Source of the DNA: Phoronis ovalis
Lineage: Eukaryota > Phoronida > Phoronidae
Direction: 5' to 3'
DNA: 10,067 nt
Assembly: GCA_028565635.1 (NCBI GenBank)
Contig: JAOXYB010068401.1
Location: forward strand, 1-10,067
A program made the translations under genes and the position numbers. Shown here one piece after another: positions 1 through 9,079 of this stretch. The stretch's first letter is position 1; each line of letters starts with the position of its first letter. The notes beneath the pieces were generated by a model, which did no database searches, was not told the DNA's origin, and worked only from the letters and a program-made list of their open reading frames with translations.

Positions 1-952
1 GGGGTGGGGTTATTATTTAAAACATGTGCTCCATACATTTAAAAACTGTAGGACAACTTAGATTTTTAAGAAATCCCATTCACAAAAGAAGAGATCTACT
101 TAACGCCCCTGATCAGATTGTCTATTCAGAGGAAGTCATAATAATAATGAATTTTTCCCGGTTGTGGGTAGCAAGATGCGTCCGTGTGCCAAAAATCAAA
201 TCCTTACAGTAAACCGTTCTACCCAAACATTATTAATTATTTAATAAATGGCTGGTTGTAATAAAGGACAATTGTAAAAACTAACCACAAAAAAGATATT
301 ATGATCACGGGGTAAATTTGATTAATAGACGGGTTATCCATCATTATTTGATAAAAGAAATGCATTTGAAACTCTGTTTCTGTCATTGTGAGCAAAAGTA
401 CACCCGTTTTTAAATAAAAGCGATCCCAAAGAAAGAAGGAGAACAGTCTGCAGTTAACACGCTAGACGAACAATGCCAAAAGCTTCATACAGGTTGACTT
501 ACGTGACATGATGACAAAATGGTGATTTCTTGTACTAGAGATTAATTGTACTGCCATCTGCTGGTTATCACTGACCCTACAGTTCCGTCTACTGAAACGA
601 GCGTTTGCTATTAACGATAGTGTATTTTAAAAATTGTAGATATATATTAACCAAAAAATTTGGGTTTTGGTATACCATGTTTATAGTAATATTGTCCCAC
701 GCACTAAACATATTGCAATTAGTGTGACAGTCTGAATAAATCCATTCGTTATGTGTTCCGTACCTTCTCAAGTAACGTCTGGGCTTAATCATAGTCAATT
801 TTTTGCTATGGTCAATTTCAAAGACAACAATTGTTATCTTCGAGAACTCTTCGTGCTCTGTTTAGCGTTGCTGTAATCACCTTCTGTTTTTCTGAAGACG
901 TAAATTAATTTTATAATTTGCAATTACAAGCAAATGCAGGTTTCCAATGACA
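1..952. other. Unassigned noncoding DNA left of the minisatellite
   Basis: Open frames here are short (at most about 69 codons) and show no domain, signal peptide or good splice borders. The only notable element is the CTCF-like core at 553-564. Confidence 0.6.
553..564 (-). promoter_or_regulatory. Putative CTCF core site 1
   Basis: GCCATCTGCTGG fits the CTCF core GCCMYCTRSTGG (reverse complement CCASYAGRKGGC) at all 12 positions. This core is shared by vertebrate and Drosophila CTCF, an 11-zinc-finger insulator protein. By motif alone it is a candidate, since occupancy and species-specific preference are unknown. Stated on the strand that reads CCAGCAGATGGC. Confidence 0.35.
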
Positions 953-1260
953 TCTAATGGTTGAGTTATTGTGAGGATTACGTTATAATTCTAATGGTTG
1001 AGTTATAGTGAGGATTACGTTATAATTCTAATGGTTGAGTTATAGTAAGGATTACGTTATAATTCTGATGGTTTAGATATAGTAAGGATTACGTTATAAT
1101 ACTAATGGTAGAGTTATAGTGTGGATAACGTTATAATTCTAATGGTTGAGTTATAGTGAGGATTACGTTATAATTCTGATGGTCTAGTTATAGTGAGGAT
1201 TACGTTATAATTATAATGGTTGAGTTACAGTAAGGATAACGTTATAATTCTGATAGTTTT
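953..1260. repeat. Minisatellite: eight 37-bp tandem units plus a partial ninth
   Basis: Units start exactly every 37 bases from 953 to 1212, with the eighth ending at 1248 and a degenerate partial copy following to about 1260. Each unit begins TCTAATGGTTGAG or a close variant and ends ATTACGTTATAAT. Units differ by zero to about six substitutions and there are no indels. Units 5 and 8 carry ATAACGTTAT, a perfect 10-bp palindrome, where the others have ATTACGTTAT. No open frame runs through the array, since stops such as TAA and TAG recur in each unit, so it is not a coding repeat. Confidence 0.97.
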
Positions 1261-3897
1261 TTCGCACTTCTCAGGATTAAGCATTTTTAGTGTGGAAATC
1301 GGTTTCGTTGTGTGATATCGTTTATAAATTTTAAATAAGTATAAGAGTAATTCTCTATAAAGTCCATTGTTTTATAACATACTTTGAGCAGATATCAATT
1401 TAAGGTAGGTCCGCTAGAGCTGAATTTGCAGCATACATGCATGTGCCTATTCTTTAGGCATTATCTTGAAATAAACATTTCCAAAGTAACTATTCATTCA
1501 TGACACTAAGAAACACATGTAAAATGCTTTTGATAACAAGAATGATCATGATCACTGTAATATTTCGGTACTTATAAGTATTTAAGAAATCTTTTATAGT
1601 TTTGTAGATAATCTGAGATATTCTGCTGTGTATTGGGTAGTGACTTACAGTGATTAACGATGTGTAAATTAATAAATATCATCGACTTATTGTACTAACA
1701 ATAGGGAGTGTTTTTCTAATGAGTTTCATTTTTTTGGTAAAATGGTCAGCATAGGCTTCTGTACGAGGAAATATAAAGGTATTTGGATGAATATTTTATA
1801 TGCGTTTAAAACCAAATTTACATCGATGATGAATCATTAGCTTCTCGACATTGATTAATTATGCAAAAGTAACGGTTTTGTTGTTGAATTGTAACAAAAT
1901 ATTGTACATTAAAAGCAGAAATGTCATTTTTGCTATGATGGAGTAGATTAAGCAAAAAGAAATCCCTTTACCATCCTCATATCGATACAACCATACGTAC
2001 TTTATGTTTCACTGATCCATCACCCCTTTTGTCACGTCATCGTCTGTCGTTCAAGAGCTGCAAAAACATTTTGACACACATAAAGATCAGCTGCGAAAAG
2101 TTAGTTACACGACCCTAGTGATCAACCTGTAAGATGAGTGTTAGGACTTGTTTGAGATTATTAATCCATCTATTTTTGAATTTTAACTTTTACTTTGGTC
2201 CTTTCTAACAAAATGTATTAAAACGAAAAATAGACCAGGAAACTGGGCATATAAGATCAGCTTGTTGATAAAATACAGAAATTATAGAAGTAACAAAAAC
2301 AAGTAAAGTTGAAGTTTCGAAAATATAATAATTTTTTGCTTGAATGCGAATAGCTGCTGGAGCGACCTACATTTTGTAGTTTTCTTTCCAAGTTTTAAAA
2401 TACTTGAAGCACTTGGTGGAGCCGCCAGTCGTGGACGCAGACCTTCTTAGCATGTAGCATTTTGTGAATGGACAATGTTGTAGTTAATTCTCCGTGCGCT
2501 CGAGTAATTCATTCGCAACACGCTATATTTTCCACTTCTTTCGCGCCTGCATACTGACCCAATATAAAAAAAAACAATTATTTAATTTAAAATATTCTGT
2601 ATTACCCCTTAGAAATCCATTATCTTATAATATGAAGCAGGCGAAACTTCAAGGCGAGCTCAGATATACTTGCATTGACTTCCCCATCTGCTTGGCTTTT
2701 GCGCATAAAATCATGTGTTCGTGCATAACGTTTCCCGGCCGGACGTTTCTGCATTTTAGCGAGCTCTTACATAGTACATAACGTGTGTGTGTATTACAGT
2801 TTGACGTAACCCGCATACCTTACAATTAGAAATCCCTCTGCATGCTAGTCCGTGGAGCAGACCGGGGGCAGACATCTTGCAATCACAATCACCTAGCAAT
2901 GCTGATGCAGCAAAACATAATATTTGCATTGTCAGATATGTTTTCGGCTGCTGAGTTTATTCGATTTTCAGAAAATTAGTGCTTATTTTGTCCTTTTATT
3001 TTATATCTGTGTGGCAGAAAAAGTTTTGAAGCTATTTTATGCTGACAAACTGTGCAAATTTAAAAACAGGTTTTTACGCAATAATGTTTAATTTTAAAAA
3101 TGGCTGTCGGCACCAAAATATGATTATTTATCAGACTAGTTTTTGGGTCAATGGTTATGTTATGGGCGCAACTTTACATCTTATTTGGTTAATTTAAATT
3201 ATCGATGAGCCAGAAAAAATGCACATAAGTGATTTTACAAAATTATTATGTTTCAGAATTTTCTAAAAAAAATAACGTGTTATTTGAATTTGCAGCTGTG
3301 TTAGAAAATTGCGTTAATCCTTTTTTATTCGTAGCGAATACCTGTGGCGACAGTTTTAAAAATGTTAAAACATCCACGATATTTCAAATAATCTGTGAAA
3401 ATTGACTTAGCACCCTCAAGTGTAAACAAGTTTGAAAATACATCAGTTTGCATGTAGGATGAATGCACATTCATTTATTTCCGATTAACTTGAGAAGTTG
3501 TATCAAGTGGTTTAAGATATACGAGATTTAGAGACTACACACATCTTATTTACTTTTCAGAAGAGACATATTTAACCAACCATTGTATTTCTTATTTTTA
3601 ATATTAAAATATTCAATTTCTACATGAAAAGATAGGAAATACCTACACAATTATTGCAAAAATGTTTAGTGGACAACATGATTTTTTTTAAAAGTAACCT
3701 TTTTCGTCGAATGGTTGTTCAGAAAAAACAGCTATCTGCTGTAGAATTGTTTTTGCCTCAAAATCTGTGAGGTACTAAAGGGAAACACCTTATTAAATCG
3801 TAAAAGACTATGTCGTCTTGTGAAAGTCGATAAATAAGAAAAAGAAAAAACAATCGCTAATACTAGCACTTGTTTGCCAAGGAGAGTAAGTGTTCAA
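1261..3897. other. Unassigned A/T-rich DNA
   Basis: No exon is supported. A segment at about 2640-2770 is richer in G/C (two GAGCTC sites, CCCGGCCGG) and is open on the plus strand from 2494 to 2781, but that run has no recognisable motif and opens on GTG, not ATG. No tRNA or rRNA features were seen. Confidence 0.55.
1435..1464. repeat. Adjacent small palindrome and hairpin
   Basis: ACATGCATGT (1435-1444) is a perfect 10-bp palindrome, followed at once by TGCCTA, loop TTCTT, TAGGCA. A further perfect palindrome, TGATCATGATCA, lies at 1543-1554. No gene context; probably incidental. Confidence 0.3.
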
Positions 3898-3987
3898 ATG
3901 AAGTGTCGCACTGGAGAAGGTCATTGTCTACCACCAGATGGCTGTATCGATCATACCGCTCCACAGTGTTGTTTCACGTCACAATAA
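3898..3987 (+). CDS. Possible short Cys-rich open frame or exon fragment (unrecognised)
   Basis: From ATG at 3898 this reads 29 codons to TAA. It contains five cysteines spaced C-x6-C-x5-C-x7-CC, including CRTGEGHC and PPDGC, with QCCFTSQ at the end. The frame is open for some distance upstream as well. Dense cysteines and Gly/Pro look like the end of a small secreted Cys-rich domain (the terminal CC recalls von Willebrand C-type modules), but there is no signal peptide, no clear splice acceptor directly upstream, and no neighbouring exon that I can tie to it. It may equally be chance or a relic. A GTAAGT at 3886 just upstream would be a donor site, which argues against this stretch being a continuous exon. 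Confidence 0.15.
   Translation: MKCRTGEGHCLPPDGCIDHTAPQCCFTSQ
3931..3942 (+). promoter_or_regulatory. Putative CTCF core site 2
   Basis: CCACCAGATGGC fits CCASYAGRKGGC at all 12 positions. It lies in a locally less A/T-rich stretch (about 3.90-4.15 kb) and is oriented opposite to site 1. It overlaps a short Cys-rich open frame at 3898-3987, so only one of the two readings need be meaningful. Confidence 0.35.
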
Positions 3988-4653
3988 CGGGAGCGCTACC
4001 TGAGGGGAATACAATATCCAGATAGTCTTGTACAATAGGCAGACGATCTCCCTGTTGATGACTAAATTGCAGAAATGTTTCACTACCATGACATCATACA
4101 TTATTCCTGGATGTTGTTAAAGTCTTGTATAGGTGGTACGGGAGTGTTGCATGCAAATTTTCTCGATTGTCAAGTCCAGTTGTATTAATACAAATTCGCG
4201 AAACAGGGATTAGTAGAAACTAAGGATCTGATATAATTTGGTTAAGGACCATTAAGTACAATCCTAATTATTTTTTTCAAAAGTATATCATATTTAAGTT
4301 CAGGTGTAAATTTAAGCAAAATTCTGCCAAAATATGTATGAAGTAATATCTCTTATACGACTGTTTATTAAAGTGACAACTTAATTATCCCAATAGCTAT
4401 ACCTCTAGATTATGGCATTGGATTGCTAGGACTGCTAGGACTGTTAGACTAAAAATCCCCATGCAGCAGTCAAGACTGTAAACTTCATAAAGATTAGTCA
4501 AAGTAATTTTTGCATAACAATGCTAATTTGATTAGTAATTAAGCTTCAACTATTCGACATTATAATCGTACATACCAAATAATACTGCATTATTGCATCG
4601 GTAGATAATGCTTGCAGGAATAATATTTTAGAGGTGTGTGTGTATCTTTTTAG
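3988..4653. other. Unassigned DNA between the Cys-rich frame and the weak plus-strand exons
   Basis: Slightly richer in G/C up to about 4180, then A/T-rich. Apart from the 9-bp tandem repeat at 4424-4449 nothing is recognised; the G/C-richer part may be a decayed element. Confidence 0.5.
4424..4449. repeat. Short 9-bp tandem repeat, about three units
   Basis: TGCTAGGAC occurs twice back to back at 4424-4441, followed by a degenerate third unit, TGTTAGAC. No coding context. Confidence 0.7.
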
Positions 4654-4740
4654 GTAGCCATTTCTTACAACTGCCTATACGCCCCCCTAAATTGTTCACG
4701 TTTAGTAATCTGCAAATTACAGAAGATTTTTGAGACTCTA
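4654..4740 (+). CDS. Weak candidate internal exon of an unknown plus-strand gene
   Basis: Seen: the acceptor TGTGTATCTTTTTAG ends at 4653, then 29 open codons (VAISYNCLYA through KIFETL), then the donor CTA|GTATGT at 4741. Both borders lie on codon boundaries, and the next candidate exon at 4964 also opens in phase 0, giving a 223-nt intron. No domain is recognised. Open runs of this length are common by chance, and no upstream exon was found. Confidence 0.18.
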
Positions 4741-4963
4741 GTATGTCTGATGAAACTAGATGATTTTTTCCAGTAAATAAAGGTATATTTATGTCAATTG
4801 CTTCTCCGTATATTTAATTGCTGAGGTAATCACAATAACATACAAGACATTAGCATTGTTTATATAAACAGGAAGTTTTTGTTCACTCACTGCTTCTTGA
4901 AATCTCTTCAAATGTGTGTAATGGCAGATAACTGTATTAAAATATTAAACTTTTTGTTTACAG

Positions 4964-5071
4964 AAACTAACACAGTACAATGAGATTGCTTTCGTCCATC
5001 CTCCCGTATACGATATCACAATAAACACTACATTCAGCTTTCAAAGAACAGAGATTTGCAAGAATATTTGA
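4964..5071 (+). CDS. Weak candidate terminal exon of an unknown plus-strand gene
   Basis: Seen: the strong acceptor CTTTTTGTTTACAG ends at 4963, followed by 35 open codons (KLTQYNEIAFVHPPVYDITI onward) and TGA at 5069-5071. The other two frames close almost at once. An AATAAA at 5446-5451 could serve as poly(A) signal. The peptide has fairly protein-like composition but no motif I recognise. The antisense strand is also open here for 84 codons, so the openness may be compositional. Confidence 0.2.
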   Translation, partial: KLTQYNEIAFVHPPVYDITINTTFSFQRTEICKNI

Positions 5072-5445
5072 TAAAAGCTGTGGTATATTTGTGGTACGTG
5101 ACATTTGCGTCATAGACTTAAAACAGTGAATGGCCAGAAAGCACCAGTCTCTTCTGAACCTGTTTACACACAGTACTGACCCATAAACACTGTGTACAGC
5201 ATTGATTAAATCGTTCTTCACATTCAGTTTAAAGTTTTATTCTAACAAAACCATTTCGAATGCTTTTCAAAACCGAATTTGGAAAACAGAGACTCATCCG
5301 CATAACAAATCACGTGGATTTATTAACTTGAGACGGGCACGTTGCAGAGAATCTCCGCACATCAAATTTATATTGCAAAGCTTACTCAGTTCGTTTACAT
5401 TCAAAACATAACATAATGGACTCAAAATCTTCACATAATTACCTC

Positions 5446-5451
5446 AATAAA
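5446..5451 (+). terminator. AATAAA, possible poly(A) signal for the weak plus-strand candidate
   Basis: It lies 375 nt downstream of the TGA at 5069-5071. Meaningful only if the exon at 4964-5071 is real; the hexamer is frequent in this composition. Confidence 0.15.
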
Positions 5452-5578
5452 AAGCATTGTTAAAAAACTGGTATATAATCACTGGTATTAAAATTCCTGA
5501 TAAAATATGACATACACATCAGTAAGATCTATTTTTCAACGTACTAAATTTAAGTGTGATGTAAAAATGACACATTTA

Positions 5579-5640
5579 AAATTTGAAATCCTGTTAGGGA
5601 TTATATCACTCACACTGATAAAAATGCTCAACTAATTTTA
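5579..5640 (+). repeat. Dispersed repeat, copy A (partner at 9838-9900)
   Basis: The segment containing TTAGGGATTATATCACTCAC matches 9838-9900 in the same orientation at about 80% identity over roughly 50-60 bases, nearly without gaps. Shared landmarks are AATTT, TTAGG-ATTATA-CACTCAC, ATAAAAA and AACT-TTTT. It is probably a fragment of an old interspersed element. Its full borders cannot be set from two copies; similarity may extend weakly upstream to an ATTTTTC about 50 bases before. Confidence 0.65.
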
Positions 5641-5679
5641 AAAAGGGAGGCAGGTTTGTAAAGTAAACTACACAATATA

Positions 5680-5756
5680 TGGAATTATATCTAAGGCAAA
5701 CTATATTAAACTATAGAATATCCTGGATAACCTATATTTAACTTAATATAATTCCA
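5680..5756. repeat. 77-bp imperfect hairpin with 11-bp perfect inverted ends
   Basis: TGGAATTATAT at 5680-5690 is exactly reverse-complementary to ATATAATTCCA at 5746-5756. Inside, partial pairing continues (CTAAG against CTTA; AAACTATA against TATATTT), leaving an inner loop around CTATAGAATATCC. It could be a tiny non-autonomous DNA-transposon relic, a structured RNA, or chance in A/T-rich DNA. There is no obvious target-site duplication at the ends. Confidence 0.5.
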
Positions 5757-7012
5757 CATTCGCTGCAGTAGTCATGTTCACAACTGTGATATGGTTCCGG
5801 GATCATGGTTACTAGTATTTTGCTAAATACTGAATTTACAGAAAGTAAAACTTCTACTTCGTATTTTTTAAAAATGTAATAAACAGCTGAAGTAAATAAA
5901 AATGCCTAAAGCAAAATTTCATCTATGTAAATTAATCAAGTACAAGAATCTAAAGTTTTAAACAAAACTGCGTTTCAGTATATTATGAAATGCAAAATCA
6001 CGCTACTATAATAAATTCTCACTCATTACAAACGAGTGGGGCAGTTCAATGGTACCAACCTATTATCTCAGCAGGTAAACACAAGGCACACAGATGCATG
6101 CTATGAGCACACATTAATAACCAACATTTTATTTCTTGGGACCATTGCAGTTGACAAGAATCACAAATGCACAGGTTTTAAACCAGAACTAATGAAATAA
6201 TGAATCTGGAGTATACCAAGCATAAGTAGTATAGTAAAAGTCTAAATCTAAAACTTTTATTAAGTCGCTGTTCACACTAAAGTTAAGCTCAATCTCATAT
6301 AGCAGTTGAGTATGTCACCAGCATTAAAACCTGTAATATTAACGGCCGTAGAGAAGAAACCAACAGGAACACTATTTTCTGTACCAAGATGAAACTGAGC
6401 TAATCGTCTATATTACTGGGTAAACTTTGATTTATTACAAATTTCTAAAACAGCATACGGGCATTTTACAAAACGAAACAACTTTCTCATCAGGTAGATT
6501 TATTTTATTCTCCCATGGATGATGGAAGTCTTTAATGAGATTATTGATGACAAAGTTATGTTATATCACATGTTATCTTTATATAATTATGTGTTTGAAT
6601 ATACAGTTACCTCTATAAATCATGTATGAAGAACATGCATTATTTATGGCGCGTCATATAGATGCGTGAAATTCACGTTCTTCTCTTATACGTATACTCT
6701 CTTAACTCCAAATATATTTTAATATATAGGATCATATCGTATGTCAAGCTGACGCTACAGCATGCAAATTGCTCGTCGTTAACTACATGACGTTAACTTA
6801 GGACCACAAATAATGCGTGCTTTTTATACCATTGTGATTTATTAGTAGTAGGTAAGTGTATAGAGTAACAAATGATTATATGAAGGTAACATTTTGGGTT
6901 GCCTGTTTGATTCCGTAACTTAGCCGATGACCAAATATCAAATGTTTACTTTTTAAAATTCTTGTCGACTTTCAAAGCTTTTGGGCAAAAAATTAAAAAA
7001 GTGGAACGTTTG
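5757..7012. other. Unassigned intergenic DNA downstream of the ZP-type gene
   Basis: No supported exon. A short frame at 5990-6106 (38 codons, containing SGAVQWYQP) has no splice borders that make it an exon. CACTC and GAGTG flank an 8-9 base loop near 6020-6040. Otherwise A/T-rich with scattered chance frames. Confidence 0.5.
5814..5831. repeat. Short perfect hairpin, 7-bp stem and 4-base loop
   Basis: AGTATTT, loop TGCT, AAATACT. It lies 57 bases beyond the larger inverted repeat. There is no T-run typical of a terminator and no gene next to it, so its function is unknown. Confidence 0.4.
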
Positions 7013-7018
7013 TTTATT
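7013..7018 (-). terminator. Putative poly(A) signal AATAAA of the ZP-type gene
   Basis: AATAAA on the minus strand lies about 140 nt downstream of the TGA stop at 7157-7159, giving a short A/T-rich 3' untranslated region. Distance and orientation suit the gene. In DNA this A/T-rich the hexamer also occurs by chance, so the assignment depends on the exon call. Confidence 0.45.
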
Positions 7019-7156
7019 TTAGTTAAATAGCTCAGGGATTTTCATTAATGTCACGATATGTATGCTTTTATAATTCACGTATAGGATTATATTGGGAATA
7101 TGAGAAAGAGCTTAATTTTACTGTAAAATATGGAAAATTGTTTGCTTTTACAATCT

Positions 7157-7335
7157 TCAGAAACTTGGATTGTCCAAGCCTTTTGCCATTGGTGCATTCT
7201 TCATTGCTCTCTTGAATATGACCAATGATGTGCAAATAGAAACAACAAGCACGATAGCCAAAATTGTAACCACGGCAATGAAAACCTCATTAGGCATATG
7301 ACCATTGCAAACTTCATTTGCTTGACGACGCGTAT
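7157..7335 (-). CDS. Terminal exon: linker, transmembrane helix and short cytoplasmic tail of the ZP-type protein
   Basis: Seen: the acceptor CTTGATTTTTAG ends at 7336, and the exon then reads 58 codons to TGA at 7159-7157. Its first two bases (AT) complete a split codon. The peptide begins TRRQANEVCNG. Residues 17-40 form a single strongly hydrophobic helix (VFIAVVTILAIVLVV onward), followed by the positive stop-transfer pair KR and a tail of about 18 residues ending LDNPSF. This is the layout of a type I membrane protein: outside N-terminal, short tail inside. The dibasic TRR could belong to the protease cleavage site that releases ZP modules from their anchor, but this is inference. Assignment to the same gene as 9080-9260 rests on strand, order and architecture; the reading phases do not match directly. 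The NPSF end resembles NPXF-type endocytic or PTB-binding motifs, also inferred. Other frames of this exon give a shorter peptide without a clear stop-transfer pattern. Confidence 0.72.
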
Positions 7336-9079
7336 CTAAAAATCAAGATATAAAACAAAAAATCAACAATTTTCAAACGTGTTTTACTTAATTATAAGAC
7401 TAAATAACCACATATAAACGGATTTTTTTAATAAAATGATGCCATATAATACTTTGAAATAATATCTTTACGTAATAACATATTTATTTTGGTAATCGCA
7501 ATTATTAGAATAAATCAATTTTAGGGGAGAGGATTTATACGATCATAACGTTTTGAGCGGTTGTCATTGGCAGGTATGATTGTTTTAACTTTTGGACGAG
7601 ACTTAAAGTAAATTTTAAGGATTTCTAATAGTTGTCACCAAGTTTACTATTTAACCTACATTCTGTTTGTAATGTAACCCTGTCTTTCAAAATATGTTCA
7701 TTCAAAACTACAAGAAAATATGTTTCATGTTATTGTCATGATTTTTTGGCCTTCGCCGGAGAGACTCGCCTATTGGAAGTTGAATGCAATGTAAACTTGC
7801 TCATCAAACTTTGCAAACGGTTTGAAACAAATTTTTAAAAACATATTTCTAACAGCAGTACAAGCTAATGGCGCCTTCCACATCCAAGCCACTGCTGAAT
7901 TACTGTTGGTTTCCGAGTTATGTTCTCTTGTTTATATAAAATAGCTTTTTTACAAATCACAAATAATAATCTTCTGCAATGGCGCGTCACAAAAGTAACA
8001 TGACTGTTTCCCACTTCAATAAAAACAACTATTTATAAACAGGTTGTACACAGCCTATGACAATCTAGAGAACACTCTTATAAGAAGATATTTATACTGG
8101 ACGTCATTCAAAATGGTTAGAGTGTACCCCCAGCCCAAACAGTGTTAAATAGTTTGTCTAACCCAAACAAATTAGTGCCAATTGCCCTCTAGTGCATGAG
8201 GAAAAAAATTATTATAAATAAAACGTGTATCACATTGCACGGACCGAAATAAAATTCAATGATACCACGAAAATAAAATATTGTCCTTTCACACCTGTAG
8301 GAAAATAAGTTTGCCCCTCTCCCTCTAAATGCATGCAAGTACCTGAATTGAGGCTGAATGATCACTGAATGTGAAATTGTACTCGTGTACGTATACATTG
8401 CATTTCGCGCTACGTGAATGACCTACTTTCGGGTCTACGTGCTTTAGAACCTTAACGTAGCACTACTCAGTAAGCTTGAGCTGTGCTGGCCTCGGATAGT
8501 TCCTTAAAAAAAAAATTAGGGGGTGTAGAGGTGTTTACAAGGTTAAAGTGTCCTATCATGATAAATGTGATAATACCAACCGTGGGTATTACAATTCAGT
8601 AGGACTCATGTTTAGAAGGTTAGAACATTTACAGCCAAGACTAACATAGAACATATATAGTATATTTGGACATACGTATTACAATTTTTTCTCAACTGAT
8701 TGTATAGCCTCTTTGACCACTATAGATATGTTTTTTGTCTGTATTAATGCCAAAATGTTGTAACAGTGTATCAAAGTGCCTTATCTATTACGACAGACTA
8801 AAACTAATCACTTGTACTTTATGCTCCTCCTCTTTGAATACAAAGTTTCTAATTTAAAAGTTGCTCTTTAATATTTCTCCGCCTTTGAATTGCTAATAGT
8901 TATATTATATTGGGTAGACAGGTATAATGCAATTCTATAAAATACAGAAAAAAATAAACCTGATATGATACATATTTGTGAAAAAAAATCACAAATGCTG
9001 CAGGTAAACTAAAGGGTCTTTTGTCAGTGTGCAGATAAGACAATTAAGTTCCCAAGTTACAGAAATACTGTAATCTTAC
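7336..9079 (-). other. Intron between the ZP exon and the transmembrane exon (may hide one small exon)
   Basis: About 1.74 kb bounded by GTAAGA at 9079 and TTTTTAG at 7336 on the minus strand. The upstream exon ends in phase 0 while the downstream exon needs one carried base, so an exon of length 3n+1 is expected inside, unless the alternative donor TCT|GTAACT at 9060 is used. ZP domains normally have further cysteines soon after the point where the 9080-9260 exon stops. I read this stretch on the minus strand for such an exon and found no candidate with paired cysteines and good borders. It also holds a run of ten A at 8504-8513 and a near-CTCF motif at 8184-8195. Confidence 0.6.
8184..8195 (-). 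promoter_or_regulatory. Near-match to the CTCF core
   Basis: GCCCTCTAGTGC matches GCCMYCTRSTGG at 11 of 12 positions, with the last base differing. It lies inside the presumed intron of the ZP-type gene. Weaker than the two exact sites. Confidence 0.18.

Noticed and set aside
2494-2781. 95-codon plus-strand open frame
   Set aside because: It opens on GTG, has no recognised domain and no splice borders, and its openness is explained by locally higher G/C.
4967-5221. 84-codon minus-strand open frame
   Set aside because: No motif or splice structure. It overlaps the weak plus-strand terminal exon candidate and reads like an antisense shadow or chance.
7506-7574. Plus-strand stretch between AATTTTAG and CAG|GTATGA, open in one frame
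   Set aside because: Good borders, but only about 16 codons, no partner exon, and it lies antisense within the ZP-gene intron.
7638-7710. Minus-strand exon candidate after the strong acceptor TTTTCTTGTAG inside the ZP-gene intron
   Set aside because: Its open frame needs one carried base, but the 9080 donor is phase 0, and it offers only one cysteine, so it does not complete the ZP domain.
7759-7835. Plus-strand peptide containing EVECNVNLLIKLCKR, superficially like a ZP strand
   Set aside because: Wrong strand for the gene, no following splice donor in a sensible phase, and a stop soon after; resemblance judged accidental.
8504-8513. A-run as the poly(A) tail of a retroposon
   Set aside because: Only ten A, with no recognisable SINE or LINE body upstream and no target-site duplication seen.
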